NCBI RefSeq assembly: GCF_023159225.1
Contig: NC_063172.1
Span: 46,858,568 to 46,922,567, forward strand
Direction of reading: 5' to 3'
DNA from: Perognathus longimembris pacificus
Taxonomy: Eukaryota; Chordata; Mammalia; Rodentia; Heteromyidae
Length of the DNA: 64,000 bases
In this document: in pieces, positions 32,687-44,209 of the stretch
How positions within the stretch are numbered: position 1 is the stretch's first letter
Layout: the number at the start of each line of letters is the position of its first letter
Translations under genes and position numbers: made by a program
The notes under the pieces: model-generated
Seen by the model: only the letters and a program-made list of their open reading frames with translations
The model's database searches: none
Told to the model about the DNA's origin: nothing

Positions 32687-34172
32687 ACCTGTAACAAACT
32701 AAAACTAGATCCTTATATATCACCCTGCACCAAAATAAATTCTGAATGGGTCAAAGACCACAAAGTAAAATCAGATATGCTGAAAACACTACAAGAAAGA
32801 ATAGGAGAAACACTTAAACTCCTTAGCACAGGATGAAACTTCCTTAATAAAGGCCCAGAAATGCAACAAATCAAAGAAAGGTTAGACAAACGGGACTGCA
32901 TCAAACTGCAGAACTTCAGCAGGGCAAAGCACATAGCTTGCAAGAAAAACAGAAAGCCCACAGATTGGGAGATGATCTTTACTGGCCATTTAGTGGACAA
33001 TGGCCTCATATCTAAAATTTATGTAGAAGAAAAAAAATTTAATTCCCCCAAAACAAATCTTCAAAGAACCAACTGCCCCCTCAACAAATGGGCTAAAGAC
33101 CTAAAAAGAGACCTATCTGAAGAGGAAATGAGAATGGCCAAGGGACACACGTAGAAGTGCTCTACATCACTGGCCATGAAAGAAATGCAAATCAAAACAA
33201 CACTGAGATTCCATGCTACCCCAGTAAGAATGTCCATTATCAGGAAAACTATCAACAACAAATATTGGAGGGGATGTGGGCAAAAGGGAATGCTACTCCA
33301 TTGTTGGTGGGAATGTACACTTGTTCAACCACGCTGGAAAGCATTATGGAGGTTCCTCAGAAGGCTAAACATAGAGCTCCCCTATGACCCAGCCACCCCA
33401 CTGTTGGGCATCTACCCAAAACATTACAAACAAGAAAACACTAAAGCCACCAGCACAAGAATGTTCATCGCAGCACAATTTGTCCTTGCTAAAATAGGGA
33501 ACCAACCCAGGTGCCCCTCAGTAGACAAGTAGATCAGGAAAATGTGGTACATATACACAATGGAATTCAATGCCTCTATCAGAAAGAATGACACAACCAC
33601 ATTCAAAAGGAACTTGAAGGACTTGGAAAAAAATCATACTAAGTGAAGAGCCAGACCTAAAGAAACATGGACTCTATGGTTTCCCTCATAGGGAACAATT
33701 AGTACACGTTTAGGGTAGTCACAGCAGAAGATCACAATATCCCAATTGCTATGTCCTTATGAACACACAAAATGATGCTAAGTGAAATGAGTTCCAAGTA
33801 TGGAAACAAGTGGCATATCATTGTTGTAATTATTTTCAACATGCTATGCGAAATGTACCCTTTTTTGTTTCTCTCATATGCCCTCCCCGTGGTTTTACCC
33901 CTGCTATCACTGTATCTGATATTAGTACCCTGGATACTGTATATATGTGTATTTGAAGCAAAGAAGGGAAAGGGAATACCAAAATCTAGAGACAAAGGAT
34001 AAAAAGCCAAACCATTCCAAAAGCAATACTTACAAAACCATTCGATGTAAACCAACTGTCCAACTCATGGGGGGGGGGTAGGGAGGGGGAAAATGAGGAG
34101 GAGTTAATAAGTTGGACAAAAATGTACTCGCTGCCTTACATATGAAACTGTAACCCCTCTGAAGAAAAAAAA
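32687..34172 (+). mobile_element. L1-C, sense 3' segment
   Basis: Begins 'cacctgtaacaaactaaaac', passes through the ORF2 C-terminus (frame at 33176-33532 reads CGQKGMLLHCWWECTLVQP) and the 3' UTR with a G-rich tract at 34069-34092. It ends 'aactgtaacccctctgaag' followed by an A run. The usual last 25 or so bases of the element, including the AATAAA signal, are missing. A possible degraded duplication pairs 'aagaacaaggagtt' upstream with 'aagacacagggtt' downstream, but I do not rely on it. Confidence 0.9.
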
Positions 34173-34672
34173 AAGACACAGGGTTGTCATGATCATAAGG
34201 AAATAATAATCAGAGAGTAGTCATACTTTCTATAGTACTTAATAAATTTGTTTGCTATGATGGCTAACTGTAATATGTCTATTGAATATACCCTAGGTAC
34301 TTTTTTAAACCTTGTTTCAGGTTATGTTCATGAGAAAGTTTCTAGATGAGATTTTCCCTTGAACAGGTAGACTCAGAAGAGTACAAAGCCCTTCCTAACG
34401 AGTGTGAGTACTGGCCAGTCCACTCAGTATTTTGTAGAAGATACAGGTGGCAAAAAAGAGGATACACTCTCTTCTAGTACAACTAGAATATCAATTTAGT
34501 CTTTCTCTCTGACTGAGATTTGTCAGTTAACACTTCAGGTTGTGTTGATCCTTAGGTCTCTGGCTTCAGACTGTTATGTACATTCTCTAGTAATCTAGTC
34601 CTTTAGTCTGCTGTCTGATCATTGTGGATTTTCCAGCCCCTATGATTGCATAAATCAAATCTTTGTGATAAA

Positions 34673-34674
<2 letters not shown>
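34173..34674. other. Unique sequence
   Basis: Nothing recognised. Confidence 0.5.
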
Positions 34675-34717
<43 letters not shown>

Positions 34718-34770
34718 TTTGTCCCGCTGGTTCTGCTTTTCTCTCTGTGTGTGTGTGTGTGTGTTTGTGT
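34675..34770. repeat. Two (TG)n microsatellites
   Basis: A long pure TG tract to about 34716 and a second tract at about 34746-34770, separated by about 30 bases of pyrimidine-rich sequence. Confidence 0.93.
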
Positions 34771-35404
34771 CTGGGGGGTAGGTGTGTGCCCCCTCAGTTC
34801 TGTTTTACTGCACTAATACAAGTGCAAGGGTGAATTTCAAGTTGATAAAAATGATAGTGATGGTAAAAAGATTGGTGTGATGGATCTGGAGTGAGAAAGA
34901 TCCCTATGAGAAACATGTTATAGAAAAGCTTACAGAAATTAGAAACATACTGATATGGCAAGAGTTGTTAAAACATGAGGGATGCATATAATCTTTTAAA
35001 ATAGAGGAACTATACTTCTCAAATGACTTAACAGAATTGGATCAAATATATGTGGCTAGTTCTTGAAACATATGCATGTAATCAATACACACACGAAACT
35101 TTCAGACCAACCTAGACTTGTCAAGTTTTATTTTGCACCAAGAAACTAAAACAGAAGAAGGCCTGTGACCTTAATCCTGTTGTGTACATAAAATAAGTAC
35201 ATGGTATATTTTATATGTATATATTTTATATGTATATATATGGTAATAATATTAAGAAATGTTCTTTTATTCAAAAAGCATGCTTCAATTTATTCAATTG
35301 ATACTCTTCACAAAATCCACATTTCCTAATATCATTATATTTCTTCAATAGTAAATACTTTCATAAACATAATTTAATTGTGAATCAAAATCTATCCATC
35401 TGAT
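34771..35404. other. Unique AT-rich sequence
   Basis: Includes a doubled 'ttttatatgtatata' motif near 35208-35240. No gene recognised. Confidence 0.55.
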
Positions 35405-35830
35405 GAAGAATATAGTCACAGAGATGCTTAAAAGGCACATGCCAAATGTAAATGGACAGTGACTACATGAAGTGGTGCTCAACATCTCTGGCCATAAAGG
35501 ACACAGAAATCAAACAAAACTGAGATTCCGTCTCACTTCAGCCCAAATTATCATAATCAAAAACACAAACAATCACTATATGAGGATGTAGGAGGAAAGA
35601 AACCCCCATATACTGTTGATGGGAATGTAAACTATTGTGACCACTATTGAAATGAGTTTGGAGGTTCCTTACACAAATAAAATTAAAACTGGAAATGTGA
35701 CTCAGTTGTAACTGTACCTACCTTGCAAGCCTGAGGTCCTGAGTTCAAATCCAAACACCATCAAAATGAAAGAATTTAAACTGTTTTCCAATATAGTAAT
35801 GCAACCCTTGAGCATACAGCCAAAGTAGTA
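35405..35830 (+). mobile_element. Old L1 ORF2 3' fragment with nested SINE
   Basis: Diverged ORF2 C-terminal sequence: 'gtgctcaacatctctggcca', 'gagattccgtctcacttcag', 'gatgggaatgtaaactattg'. After the SINE at 35688-35762 it resumes faintly with 'cttgagcatacagccaaag'. Much older than L1-A, L1-B and L1-C. Confidence 0.75.
35688..35762 (+). mobile_element. ID-like tRNA-derived SINE monomer
   Basis: About 75 bases with an A-box-like 'tgtgactcagttgtaactg' and B-box-like 'gagttcaaatccaaacacca'. There is no Geo half. It lies within an old L1 fragment. Confidence 0.65.
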
Positions 35831-35865
35831 TAAGTTATTTTATGTGCCAGCACTATTAAGAAATA

Positions 35866-36140
35866 GAAAGAGAGAGAGAGAGAGTTACTGGGAATCAAAC
35901 CCAGGGATTTAGCCTTAGCTACTCGGTAGTTAGAGATCTGGAGCATCACTGTTTTAGGCCATCAGGCACTAAAAATATTTCCTACCCTCCTTTCAAACAA
36001 TCAGAATAAATAAGGCTATAGGCATGTGTTAAAATGTAGTGATTCACCCTAGCAAAAATGGTACCACAGAAAATGGGGGAGAGGGGACTTGGAAAACTAG
36101 GCATATACTCCACTATTGAGCCGCATTCCAGTCTTTGATA
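35866..36140 (-). mobile_element. (GA)n tract and decayed antisense SINE pieces
   Basis: A short (GA)n run at 35866-35884 precedes 'actgggaatcaaacccaggg', which looks like an antisense SINE B box. A second piece near 36080-36140 ('tactccactattgagccgc', 'attccagtctttg') resembles the 5' part of an antisense tRNA-derived SINE. The family is not assignable. Confidence 0.45.
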
Positions 36141-37985
36141 CTTGAAAAGTTTACCTAATATTCAATTTTTGCTTGTACTACTAACAGTACCCCAAATGTC
36201 TTTAGACAGTTAGACAAATGTCTCCTATTTTTAATAATTTGATTTGATAACTTTATTTTCTCAAGCTTTCTTAAATGTATGATTAATCTCTTAGTTCTTA
36301 GTCACATTGTTTTCCTTTGTAATTACTTAGTCCATCATTATTTTAAAATATTATTATTTGAAATTAATGCATCTGGAAATAAAGGTGAACAATTATGCCA
36401 TTTTTAATATTCAAATTCCAGGTACAGTACAGGCCAGATATATTCATCAGAGAAAAATCTTGGCCAAAAGTAAACTCAATTTTGTCAATTTAGTGAGTGC
36501 AGTCAAGTTCAATTCACTAATTTTCACAAAATTCAGAGGGACTTAAATGTTTATATACTAATTGGAATGAAAGCCTTGATCAAGAAGAAATAAATTTTGC
36601 CAACAACTCAAACTAGAAATAGTTGTCCTCATGTCTTTTACTCTCAGAAATCATTCTGAAAAGTCCAAATGCCTTAAATTTTTTCTGCCAAACTGGAAAT
36701 GATCAAACCCAAGTCAATTTCCCCAGAACATATAACAACCTGAAGGAAGTCTGGAGGCTGTCTTTGAGCACACTTAAAGAAAATCAGAAAGAATGCCAGG
36801 CAGGATAGCTATAATACAAATTGTGGCTCATTGAGGAAAAACTGCCCCCCCCAAATTCAAGTTATTACAGTTTCTTTGAATTTAATTCTGTGTGTGTGCG
36901 TGCGCACGTGTGATCTTTAACATGTGTTTTACCCAACATAGCTTTTCTTTAGAGCAATCTTCTAAACGTTGAAAAATTCAAGGACTATAGACACAGCTAT
37001 TTACACCTGAAAGAATCTAAAATTGAAAAGGGGGGATTCCATCCTGTGTATTCTTTGAAGCAGTGATTATATACCTAGTTATTCAAGATTCAGAAATGGA
37101 AGAAAATCTAGTATTTTTAAAAAGCACCTTAACATGAGAAAATTGAATTAGTGATAGCTCCTCGAGGAAAGTAAGATAGAATAAGAAGATAAGAGATAAC
37201 AGGAAAATATTATAGATAAGAAAACACACTGATGAGTGACAGAAGACAGTGCCAAAAATTATATCTGAGGGGGGTTTGATAAATTATGAAGATGCCAACT
37301 TGAGTAAGGTAGTAAAGAAAGAATCTGATTGTTCAAGTAGCACCAGTTTGAAGTTCTGTACAAATATAAATTTTTTACTGCCTTAAAACTACAATCAGTA
37401 ATAAGATATAGTCAAGCCTCATTGGTACTTACATTAAGAAAAAGAGGAAAAATAGTACATTGTAAATTTCAAATGTATGACTGCCATAAATTTCTTGGTT
37501 AAAAATATATTGAAAATATGTACTTATCATGTATTCATTTATACAGACAATATACAAATGAGATAAACATAACAATTGGTAAAATAAATGGAGATTAAAT
37601 CCTGACATTGTAATCAGTTTAATTAATGATTACTCATTGAAGGGACTCTACATGTGTGAAGGCAGAATAAAGAGGTCATAATGGGTTGGTAGGCACTCAA
37701 CAACCAGGAAGAGTAAATTAATAGCCCTACTTGTAAAACACCAGAAATAAGTATTAACTCCAAAGCTGGAAAAGATAAAAACTTGAACAAGAGACATTTA
37801 GAAAGCAGTTGTTTGCCATTGTAAAATACAGACATTTTAGAATCCCAACAGGTTAGTAAAGAGTTTGAAATAATTTTCAGATACTGACTCATTGACAGCT
37901 TATCCCTCATGGGAGTAAAATAACCATTGACCAAACCCCAATCAGAAACTAGCATTTAGTAGTGATTGAGATGGGTCTTTTCTGT
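36141..37985. other. Unique AT-rich sequence
   Basis: A short alternating TG/CG/CA run occurs at about 36889-36912. No gene recognised. Confidence 0.55.
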
Positions 37986-37989
37986 TGTA

Positions 37990-38106
37990 TAGGCAGCTTG
38001 ATTTTCAATACTTATAATCCCAGAAGGTTGGAAGTTGAGGTAAGAGATTCTCTACTTCTAGAGTAGTCTGGCAAGCATAGTGAGAGTTTATTTCAGCATA
38101 AAAAAT
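37990..38106 (+). mobile_element. B1/Alu-like SINE monomer, diverged
   Basis: 'acttataatcccagaaggtt', 'ggaagttgaggtaagag' and 'tggcaagcatagtgagagtt' follow the order of a 7SL-derived SINE and end in an A-rich tail. Confidence 0.7.
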
Positions 38107-39671
38107 AGGTGCTGGTTTGTTCATATGGGTGCCAATTCATTCTGGTTATCATAAACATGATGTTTCTTTCCTCTCACTTGGTGGTTATCTTAGTTCCTTA
38201 CCCTTTTGTCTGTGGTCTTCAAGGTATATCATCAGATGCAGAGCAAAAGCCTTTGCCAAGTAATCTAAGTGTTCTTAGGTTCAGTCACCCTCATAATCTA
38301 GCTCATGATTGATGAAGTAAAACATATGCAACAACAGAAACTTTTAAACCTTGCTGGAGAGAAATTAAAAAAAACCCTTCTTAGAAAAAGTTATTTGAGT
38401 CTACTGGCAATTTGACTATATTCAACTGCAAAGAGATGCCTTGATATTTTTGTTTTGAATGTTATTAATTTCTTTAAGTCATATAAACGCCTTGCCATTC
38501 AACAGTTTTTGTATACAGGGCTTTTTAATCTATGTCACTCCTTTTAACATTCTCACCCACTCCTCTCATCCTACCCCTTCCCGCACTTTTCTTAATTTTT
38601 AGGGGCACTTGTAAGAAGGGGGGCCAAGAGGAAAGGGGTAGACATGGAATTGAATTGATAGCTCCTTCTACTTCTGAAGATTGAGAGATGATCATATCAT
38701 AGCTTTTGTAAAATCAAGACTGTGTCTTTACCAGTAATGTAAGTATTTTAAAACTTAAGGGGAGTTCAGTCACTTTGTTTCTCATTGATTGCATGAAGGA
38801 ATAAACACAAACCACTTTGCTTTACATGTAGTTTTAAATCTTTTGACCTCTAATCTTTGTCCATCTTACTCTCTTGTGATGCAATGGTGTGGTGAAAAGT
38901 CAGCCTTATTCACATTCTCTTTTGAGTATTCTTGTCACCTGTGACTTGAGAAATCTATTTGAATCCATTGGCTTTCATTTTATTTTACATTTGAGGTGCC
39001 AAATTAGCCAATTGTTAGTCAATTTACATTACTAGATGCACACAAGTAGATCATTGCAAACAGCCTAATCTACATAGTCCTGTCTTCCTCCCTGAAAATA
39101 CTTTGAGAAAAACCACAGTATTTTCATTAGTTTCTACTTCTCATGTTTATTACTTGTCTTCTAGTTCACTATTGTTCATAGTTGTATTGTTATCATTGGG
39201 ATTAATATTTTGCCATCGTATCAGCCTGTAGTACTTGTCTATCCATTACTTTATAATGTTCAATAAACTGAAGCCATTTATATTCTTCTCCCATCATTCC
39301 TCTGATTTTAGAAATAAGAAAAATACCAAATGACACAACTAAAAGAGTAACTTTTGAGAAGTACAGTATGATAATAGGTGTATCTATTTGGCCTTTAAAA
39401 ATTTCAAATGAAACATCATATAAATGAATTTATTTCTTCAAATAAATTTAGCTCAAATCAATAGAAAACAGTATGTCTCCAAGATCAGATATACCTATTT
39501 CACAAATACAATTCTTTTGCAATCACATATCATTAAGTGTAGTAAAAGTAGACGATGGCAATATTACTTAGGGAAAAGGTCCTCAACTTGAATTACACTG
39601 TCCAATATATAAGGACATTTTTACTGTGGACATCTAACCAAAGTGTTAGATGGTGCTATTCATAGAGTCAT
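38107..39671. other. Unique AT-rich sequence
   Basis: Nothing recognised. Confidence 0.55.
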
Positions 39672-39798
39672 AGAGGGTAAGGATGGGAGGGAGATAATGG
39701 GGAAAACAAAGGAAGAAGTGATATTGATAAAGATACATGACTGACAGAATTATGACTCCTTTGTTTAAATACTTAATAATATTTTTTAAAAAAAACAG
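39672..39798 (+). mobile_element. Possible old L1 3' UTR
   Basis: A purine-rich tract ('gatgggagggagataatggg') followed by 'atgactcctttgt', an A/T-rich end and an A run resembles the L1 3' terminus. Diverged. Confidence 0.4.
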
Positions 39799-40762
39799 GG
39801 ACTCTGCTATGCATTCCACAATGAACACAGCTCTTTCCCTGTAATATGACAATGTATCATCCAATCCAAAATAAGGGTGCTGAGGTTGAGAAATTGTGAC
39901 CAGGCCATTGGATAAAAAATATTCAAGCCTATAAATGTGAGGTTTAAAACAACAAACATGGCACCCTCATCCACAATGAATAAGTATATAACAGGTATTT
40001 CAGAAAGGCCCAGCACAACAGAATAGAAGATGTGATTCTGAAAAAGACTATAAGTATGTAAATAGAGAAAAGTAAAGACAAACTCAAATATATGTTTAAA
40101 AAGATAGAAGTTTCAGTTTATGTAAATTCTCTGTGGACACAATGGCTGATATTCCTACACTTTGCCAAAATATTCCTCAAAATCACATATTACTTGGTTT
40201 GACTGAGTGAAACACACCTTTGTAGTATAATATACCATCATTTCATCATGGGAAAAGTGAAGCATTCAACATAATGCTATCATTGGTAAGTCAGTTACCT
40301 CCCAGAAACTGATTAGGAAAGTAGTAAAGAGAAAAAAGAATTATTTTGATTGAAAGATGTGTTCGAGAGTATAAATACTAATTTAGTTAATTTTCACTAT
40401 ACTTATGAAAAACTAGAACTGAATACTGTGCAGAATTCTTTGGGGAGTTTCATTTTTAATTAGACATGACACTGTTCCCTCTTCTGAAATAATATGCACA
40501 CTCATTGTGCCTTTTTCTTATGTGGGGTTTGTGCATTTGCATATAGTATGCTATGAATTATATGTATTTGTAATTCTTATTTACATACATAAATACATAT
40601 ATATAAATATGTACATACATACAGATGGGTCTTTAGTGAAACACTATATAAAATAAAACAAAACAAAATCTACAGAAAATATTGCAATTTAATTTATCTA
40701 CTAAACGTTTTTTCTCTGACTTCTAGAATTAGGCTTCCATTTTTGTCTACATGATTTTAAAT
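39799..40762. other. Unique AT-rich sequence
   Basis: Nothing recognised apart from TA/CA-rich low-complexity DNA at about 40580-40625. Confidence 0.5.
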
Positions 40763-40779
40763 CTTTGCTTACATTTTTA

Positions 40780-40998
40780 TTTTATTATTATGTTTTTTTT
40801 TTTTTTGGCCAGTCCTGGGGCTTGGACTCAGGGCCTGAGCACTGTCCCTGGCTTCTTTTTGCTCAAGGCTAGCACTCTGCCACTTGAGCCACAGCACCAC
40901 TTCTGGCCATTATCTGTATATGTGGTGCTGGGGAATCGAACCCAGGGCCTCATGTATACGAGGCAAGCACTCTTGCCACTAGGCCATATCCCCAGCTG
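40780..40998 (-). mobile_element. IDL-Geo dimeric SINE, well preserved
   Basis: Antisense full dimer with a T tract at 40793-40806, 'ggccagtcctggggcttgg', an intact reversed B box ('ggggaatcgaacccaggg') and the 5' end 'ccatatccccagctg'. The flanks carry a perfect 17-bp duplication, 'ctttgcttacattttta', at 40763-40779 and 40999-41015. Few differences from the 54.7-kb copy, so relatively young. Confidence 0.96.
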
Positions 40999-41015
40999 CT
41001 TTGCTTACATTTTTA

Positions 41016-41398
41016 AAAACCTTGTTTCTATTTGGAACTGAAGAAATAATGTACAAATGAAAACCCTAGATATCATCTGTTGTTTCTGAGGTACTTTTTA
41101 GAGGCTAAGGAAAATCTTCTAATAGATTAATTTATTTTAATAGAATCTGTCATGATGTTAAGAGGTGAACTAAAGACATATTACTGAAATAATGTTAAAT
41201 ATAATGGATCTAAATATAGACTCTAAGATTTTTAAAAGCTTTCCTTGAAGAAAAATAAATTGAAGAGAAATATGATAGCATCTGTAAATCTCAAAAGTAT
41301 AATTTGATTTGATGTAGCAAATTGTGTTTTTATATATTTGGATATAATTTGTATATTTTTGTAAAGCAATAGTATGTGTATCCTCAGTTGAACTATCT
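41016..41398. other. Unique AT-rich sequence
   Basis: Nothing recognised. Confidence 0.5.
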
Positions 41399-41460
41399 CA
41401 CACACACACACACACATACACACACATACATACATACATATATACACTCGCACTCACACA
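41399..41460. repeat. (CA)n/(CATA)n microsatellite
   Basis: CA repeats pass into CATA repeats, with an ACTC interruption near the end. Confidence 0.9.
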
Positions 41461-41528
41461 TATTGAAAGGATTTGGAAGACTGTACACAAAATAAATAAT
41501 CAAACATGCCTATCAAGGAGGAAAGGAA

Positions 41529-41735
41529 GGGTCTGGGAATATGGCTTAGTTGTAGAGTGCTTGTCTTGCATACATGAAGCCCTGGGTTCAATTCCTCAGC
41601 ACCACATAAACAGAAAAAGCCAGAAGTGGCACGGTGGCTCAAGAGGTAGAATGCTAGCCTTGAGCAAAAAGAAGCCAGGGACAGTGCTCAGGCCCTGAGT
41701 CCCAAGCCCCAGGACTGGCAAAAAAAAAAAAAAAT
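41529..41735 (+). mobile_element. IDL-Geo dimeric SINE
   Basis: Full dimer from 'gggtctgggaatatggctta' to 'ccccaggactggc' with an A tail of about 14. Both tRNA-like halves are readable. It sits immediately upstream of an L1 3' UTR piece, into which it may have inserted. Confidence 0.93.
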
Positions 41736-41897
41736 ACACTGATGAAAGTGAATTATACAACTCATGAGTGGAGATGGAAGGAGGGACTGGGAGAGAATGA
41801 GGGAACAAAACAGACTGTTAGAACGGAAATGTACTCATTACCTAACTTGCAACTGTAATTCCTCTGTACATCACACGTACAACAAAAGTAAATTACA
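41736..41897 (+). mobile_element. L1 3' UTR fragment
   Basis: 'caactcatgagtggagatgg', a purine-rich tract, 'actcattacctaacttgcaa', 'attcctctgtacatcac' and a tail-like AT end match the L1 3' terminus. Confidence 0.78.
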
Positions 41898-42005
41898 AAA
41901 TTTTTTAAAAGGAGGGAGGGAAGAATAGAAAGAACAGAGCCTAGCCTTTTGACTATTTGTTGTTGACTATGTCTTGAAAATTTCAGAAACAAAATCATAA
42001 TATCA

Positions 42006-42405
42006 TGTAAAGTTTGCTGGAAAGGAAACCTGCTACATTGTTCAAGCCGAGAAGAGTTTATTGCGGGGAGAACAAATTGCCAACCCACACAAGATGGAGG
42101 CGCAGGGAGACAGGGGAAGGGAGAAAAGAACAAAGGAAAAAAAGAGAACAGGAGAGTGTAAGAGAGGAAAAGAAAGAGAGAAAGAGAGAGAAAAGTAATG
42201 AGAGTGGGGACTCTTGTTGAGCCAGATTATATAGGGAAAGGTGAGAGGTATGGCCAGGTGGATTGGATGTGATCTCAGAGAAGGGGTGGTAACTGCCTAT
42301 AAGTGTGCCATAACTGGCACACTTAGTAATGCAGGTACTGGGTGAAAACTTAAAATAGTGGGAAGCGGGCATTTGCATGGAGTCCTCCTGGGAGTGGACC
42401 TTTCA
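42006..42405 (-). repeat. 3' LTR (minus-strand element)
   Basis: Minus-strand TGAAAGGTCC start at 42405 and TTTACA end at 42006. TATA box antisense of 'gccagattatatagg' (42221-42235). Poly(A) signal antisense of 'tttatt' (42057-42062). The middle is pyrimidine-rich on the minus strand. Confidence 0.8.
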
Positions 42406-43061
42406 TTCTAGCCTTTGAATAATTATGAAAAAGGACATAGACTCTCCTGCTGGCAAGGGGCATCAACATTAGGGGTAAAAGGTGAAGATGTGGCCCTTCT
42501 GGGAGGAGGTAGCAAGCAGCAGTCCCTTGGTAGTAAATGCCAGTCCTTGAATGAAGCCTAGAAGAAGTCTCATGAGGCAGGGGCTGTAACTTATTAAGAA
42601 TTGACCACAAATACTTGTTAGAGTTATTTCTCCAAAACTGCCTACTTTTTCCTTTGGCTTGTGAAGTAGATCAAACCAAGAATGGCTGGCCATTGAGAGA
42701 AAACCTTGTGGGGGGGTGGTCCCTGGAACCCAGCCTATGTTACACTCTCAAGGGCACAAGCCAAAAGGTTGGGCCATTGAGATTGATTTTCTAGCCCATG
42801 AGGTGTTTTGACTTTATGGAGTAGTCTGGTGAGGACATAGGAGTCCAGTAAGGCAGACCTGTAGATGGGAGTCAATCACCAGATTTAGAAATGAGATAGT
42901 GTGAAGGATGCCTGTAGCCAGCAATGGTAAAGGCAAGAATTCCAAGGTGAGGTTCTTCTGGCTTTCAGCAGTTTGGTCCAAGGAGGTGAGGTCAAGGAGG
43001 TGGATTAACCCTCAGAAGTGAAGGAGGAGGAAGAGATCCAGCGACTCCTGACTGTCCCCTA

Positions 43062-43077
43062 CCGAGTCACTGCACCA
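43062..43077 (-). other. Primer-binding site, tRNA-His-like
   Basis: The minus strand reads TGGTGCAGTGACTCGG. As I recall the tRNA-His 3' end, the complement would be TGGTGCCGTGACTCGG, one base different. The position directly inside the 5' LTR supports the orientation of the element. Confidence 0.7.
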
Positions 43078-43083
43078 GAGGTA

Positions 43084-43453
43084 CTTAAGGTTTGCTGGAA
43101 AAGAAACTTGCCATGTAGTTCAAGCAGAGAAGAGTTTATTGGGGGGAGAACAAACTGCTAACCCACACAAGACGGAGGCACAGGGAGATAGAAGGGAATG
43201 AAAAAGAGAAAAAAAAGAAAAGAGAAAGAGAGCAGGAGAGAGTAAGAGAGAAAAGGAAAAGAGAGGAAAGGAATGAGAGCAGGGACTCTTGTTGAGCCAG
43301 ATTATATAGGGTCAGGTGGATTGGATGTGATTTCAGAGACTGGAGAGGTAACTACCTCCAGGTGTGCCAGTTACCTAGGTAATACAGATACTGGGAAAAA
43401 ACTTAAACAGGTGGGGGCTTCTCCATGGAGCCCTCCTGGGGGTGGACCTTACA
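43084..43453 (-). repeat. 5' LTR (minus-strand element)
   Basis: Collinear with the repeat at 42006-42405, with small indels. It lacks the 'gaaaggtgagaggtatggcc' stretch next to the TATA box. Poly(A) signal antisense at 43135-43140. Confidence 0.8.
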
Positions 43454-43804
43454 AAAAGAAGGTAATGAGAATTGATGTTCAAATATAAATATTAAGTGAC
43501 TAAACAAAATTAGTTTATAGAATCGGGTAAGATTCACAAATAATCATCAGTGAATTATGGAATTGAAGAGTGAGGGTCAAGAATTAAAACAAGACATACA
43601 ACCAACATAGTTCTCAAGAAATAGTTCTTGAGAACAATTGAAACATATCTAGATATTTTCTGAACATAGAAAACACGGAATAATATTGGATGATATTATA
43701 TATGAAATGAATTTTAGGGAGGAAAGTTTGAGACCTGAGGCTAGTAAACTTTAATAGCTAGTGCAATTATTCACACAAGGAATAACAAGACTGGTTTGTT
43801 TGTT
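43454..43804. other. Unique sequence with a perfect hairpin
   Basis: Holds an 11-bp perfect inverted repeat with a 4-base loop at 43610-43635 ('gttctcaagaa', loop 'atag', 'ttcttgagaac'). No gene recognised. Confidence 0.6.
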
Positions 43805-44052
43805 TTAAATTTTACTGTGAAGGTGATGTATAGAGGGGTTACAGTTACATAAATAAGGTAATGAGTACATTTTTTTCGTTGAACAATCTTACCCCCTCCC
43901 TCATTTTCTCCCACTTTCCCTCCTCCCCTAGTCCCCAGCCATCCTCAAGTTAGTGTCTGTAAGTATTGCTGTTGCATTGGCTCACACTTCGTCCTTTGTT
44001 TTCTTATTCCCATTCTTTTCCTCAAATCAGATAAATGTATGCATAAGTGTCC
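43805..44052 (-). mobile_element. L1 3' UTR fragment
   Basis: Antisense L1 terminus: 'gtgaaggtgatgtatagagg', 'ggttacagttacataaataa', a C/T-rich tract at about 43890-43938, and 'gtccttt' beyond. The stretch at 44055-44090 ('aagtagctgggattgtaggt') may be a scrap of antisense B1-like SINE. Confidence 0.8.
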
Positions 44053-44209
44053 CTCTTAAGTAGCTGGGATTGTAGGTCTGAAATGCTATTCCTGGATCAA
44101 GATAAAATGAATCTTTTTAAAGGAAAAAAATAATCAAGAAATTATACAGCTTGAATTCTCAACCTTGGAACCATGACAGAATTAGCTTTAGAAGTTTGTT
44201 AAACACAAA

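Larger units (their letters stand above)
42006..43453 (-). mobile_element. Short non-coding LTR retrotransposon (endogenous-retrovirus type)
   Basis: Two direct repeats of about 400 and 370 bases flank about 680 bases. On the minus strand they behave as LTRs: each starts TG(T/A)AAGGTCC, has a TATATAATCTGG box and an AATAAA signal, and the outer 3' end is TTTACA. Just inside the 5' LTR is a primer-binding site resembling tRNA-His. The internal part has no recognisable gag, pro, pol or env frame, so this is an internally deleted or non-autonomous element. No matching target duplication is visible at the two outer ends. Confidence 0.82.

Noticed and set aside
42014..42693. Frames within the LTR element as retroviral proteins
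   Set aside because: Short, overlapping on both strands, purine-tract driven, and without protease, polymerase or envelope motifs.
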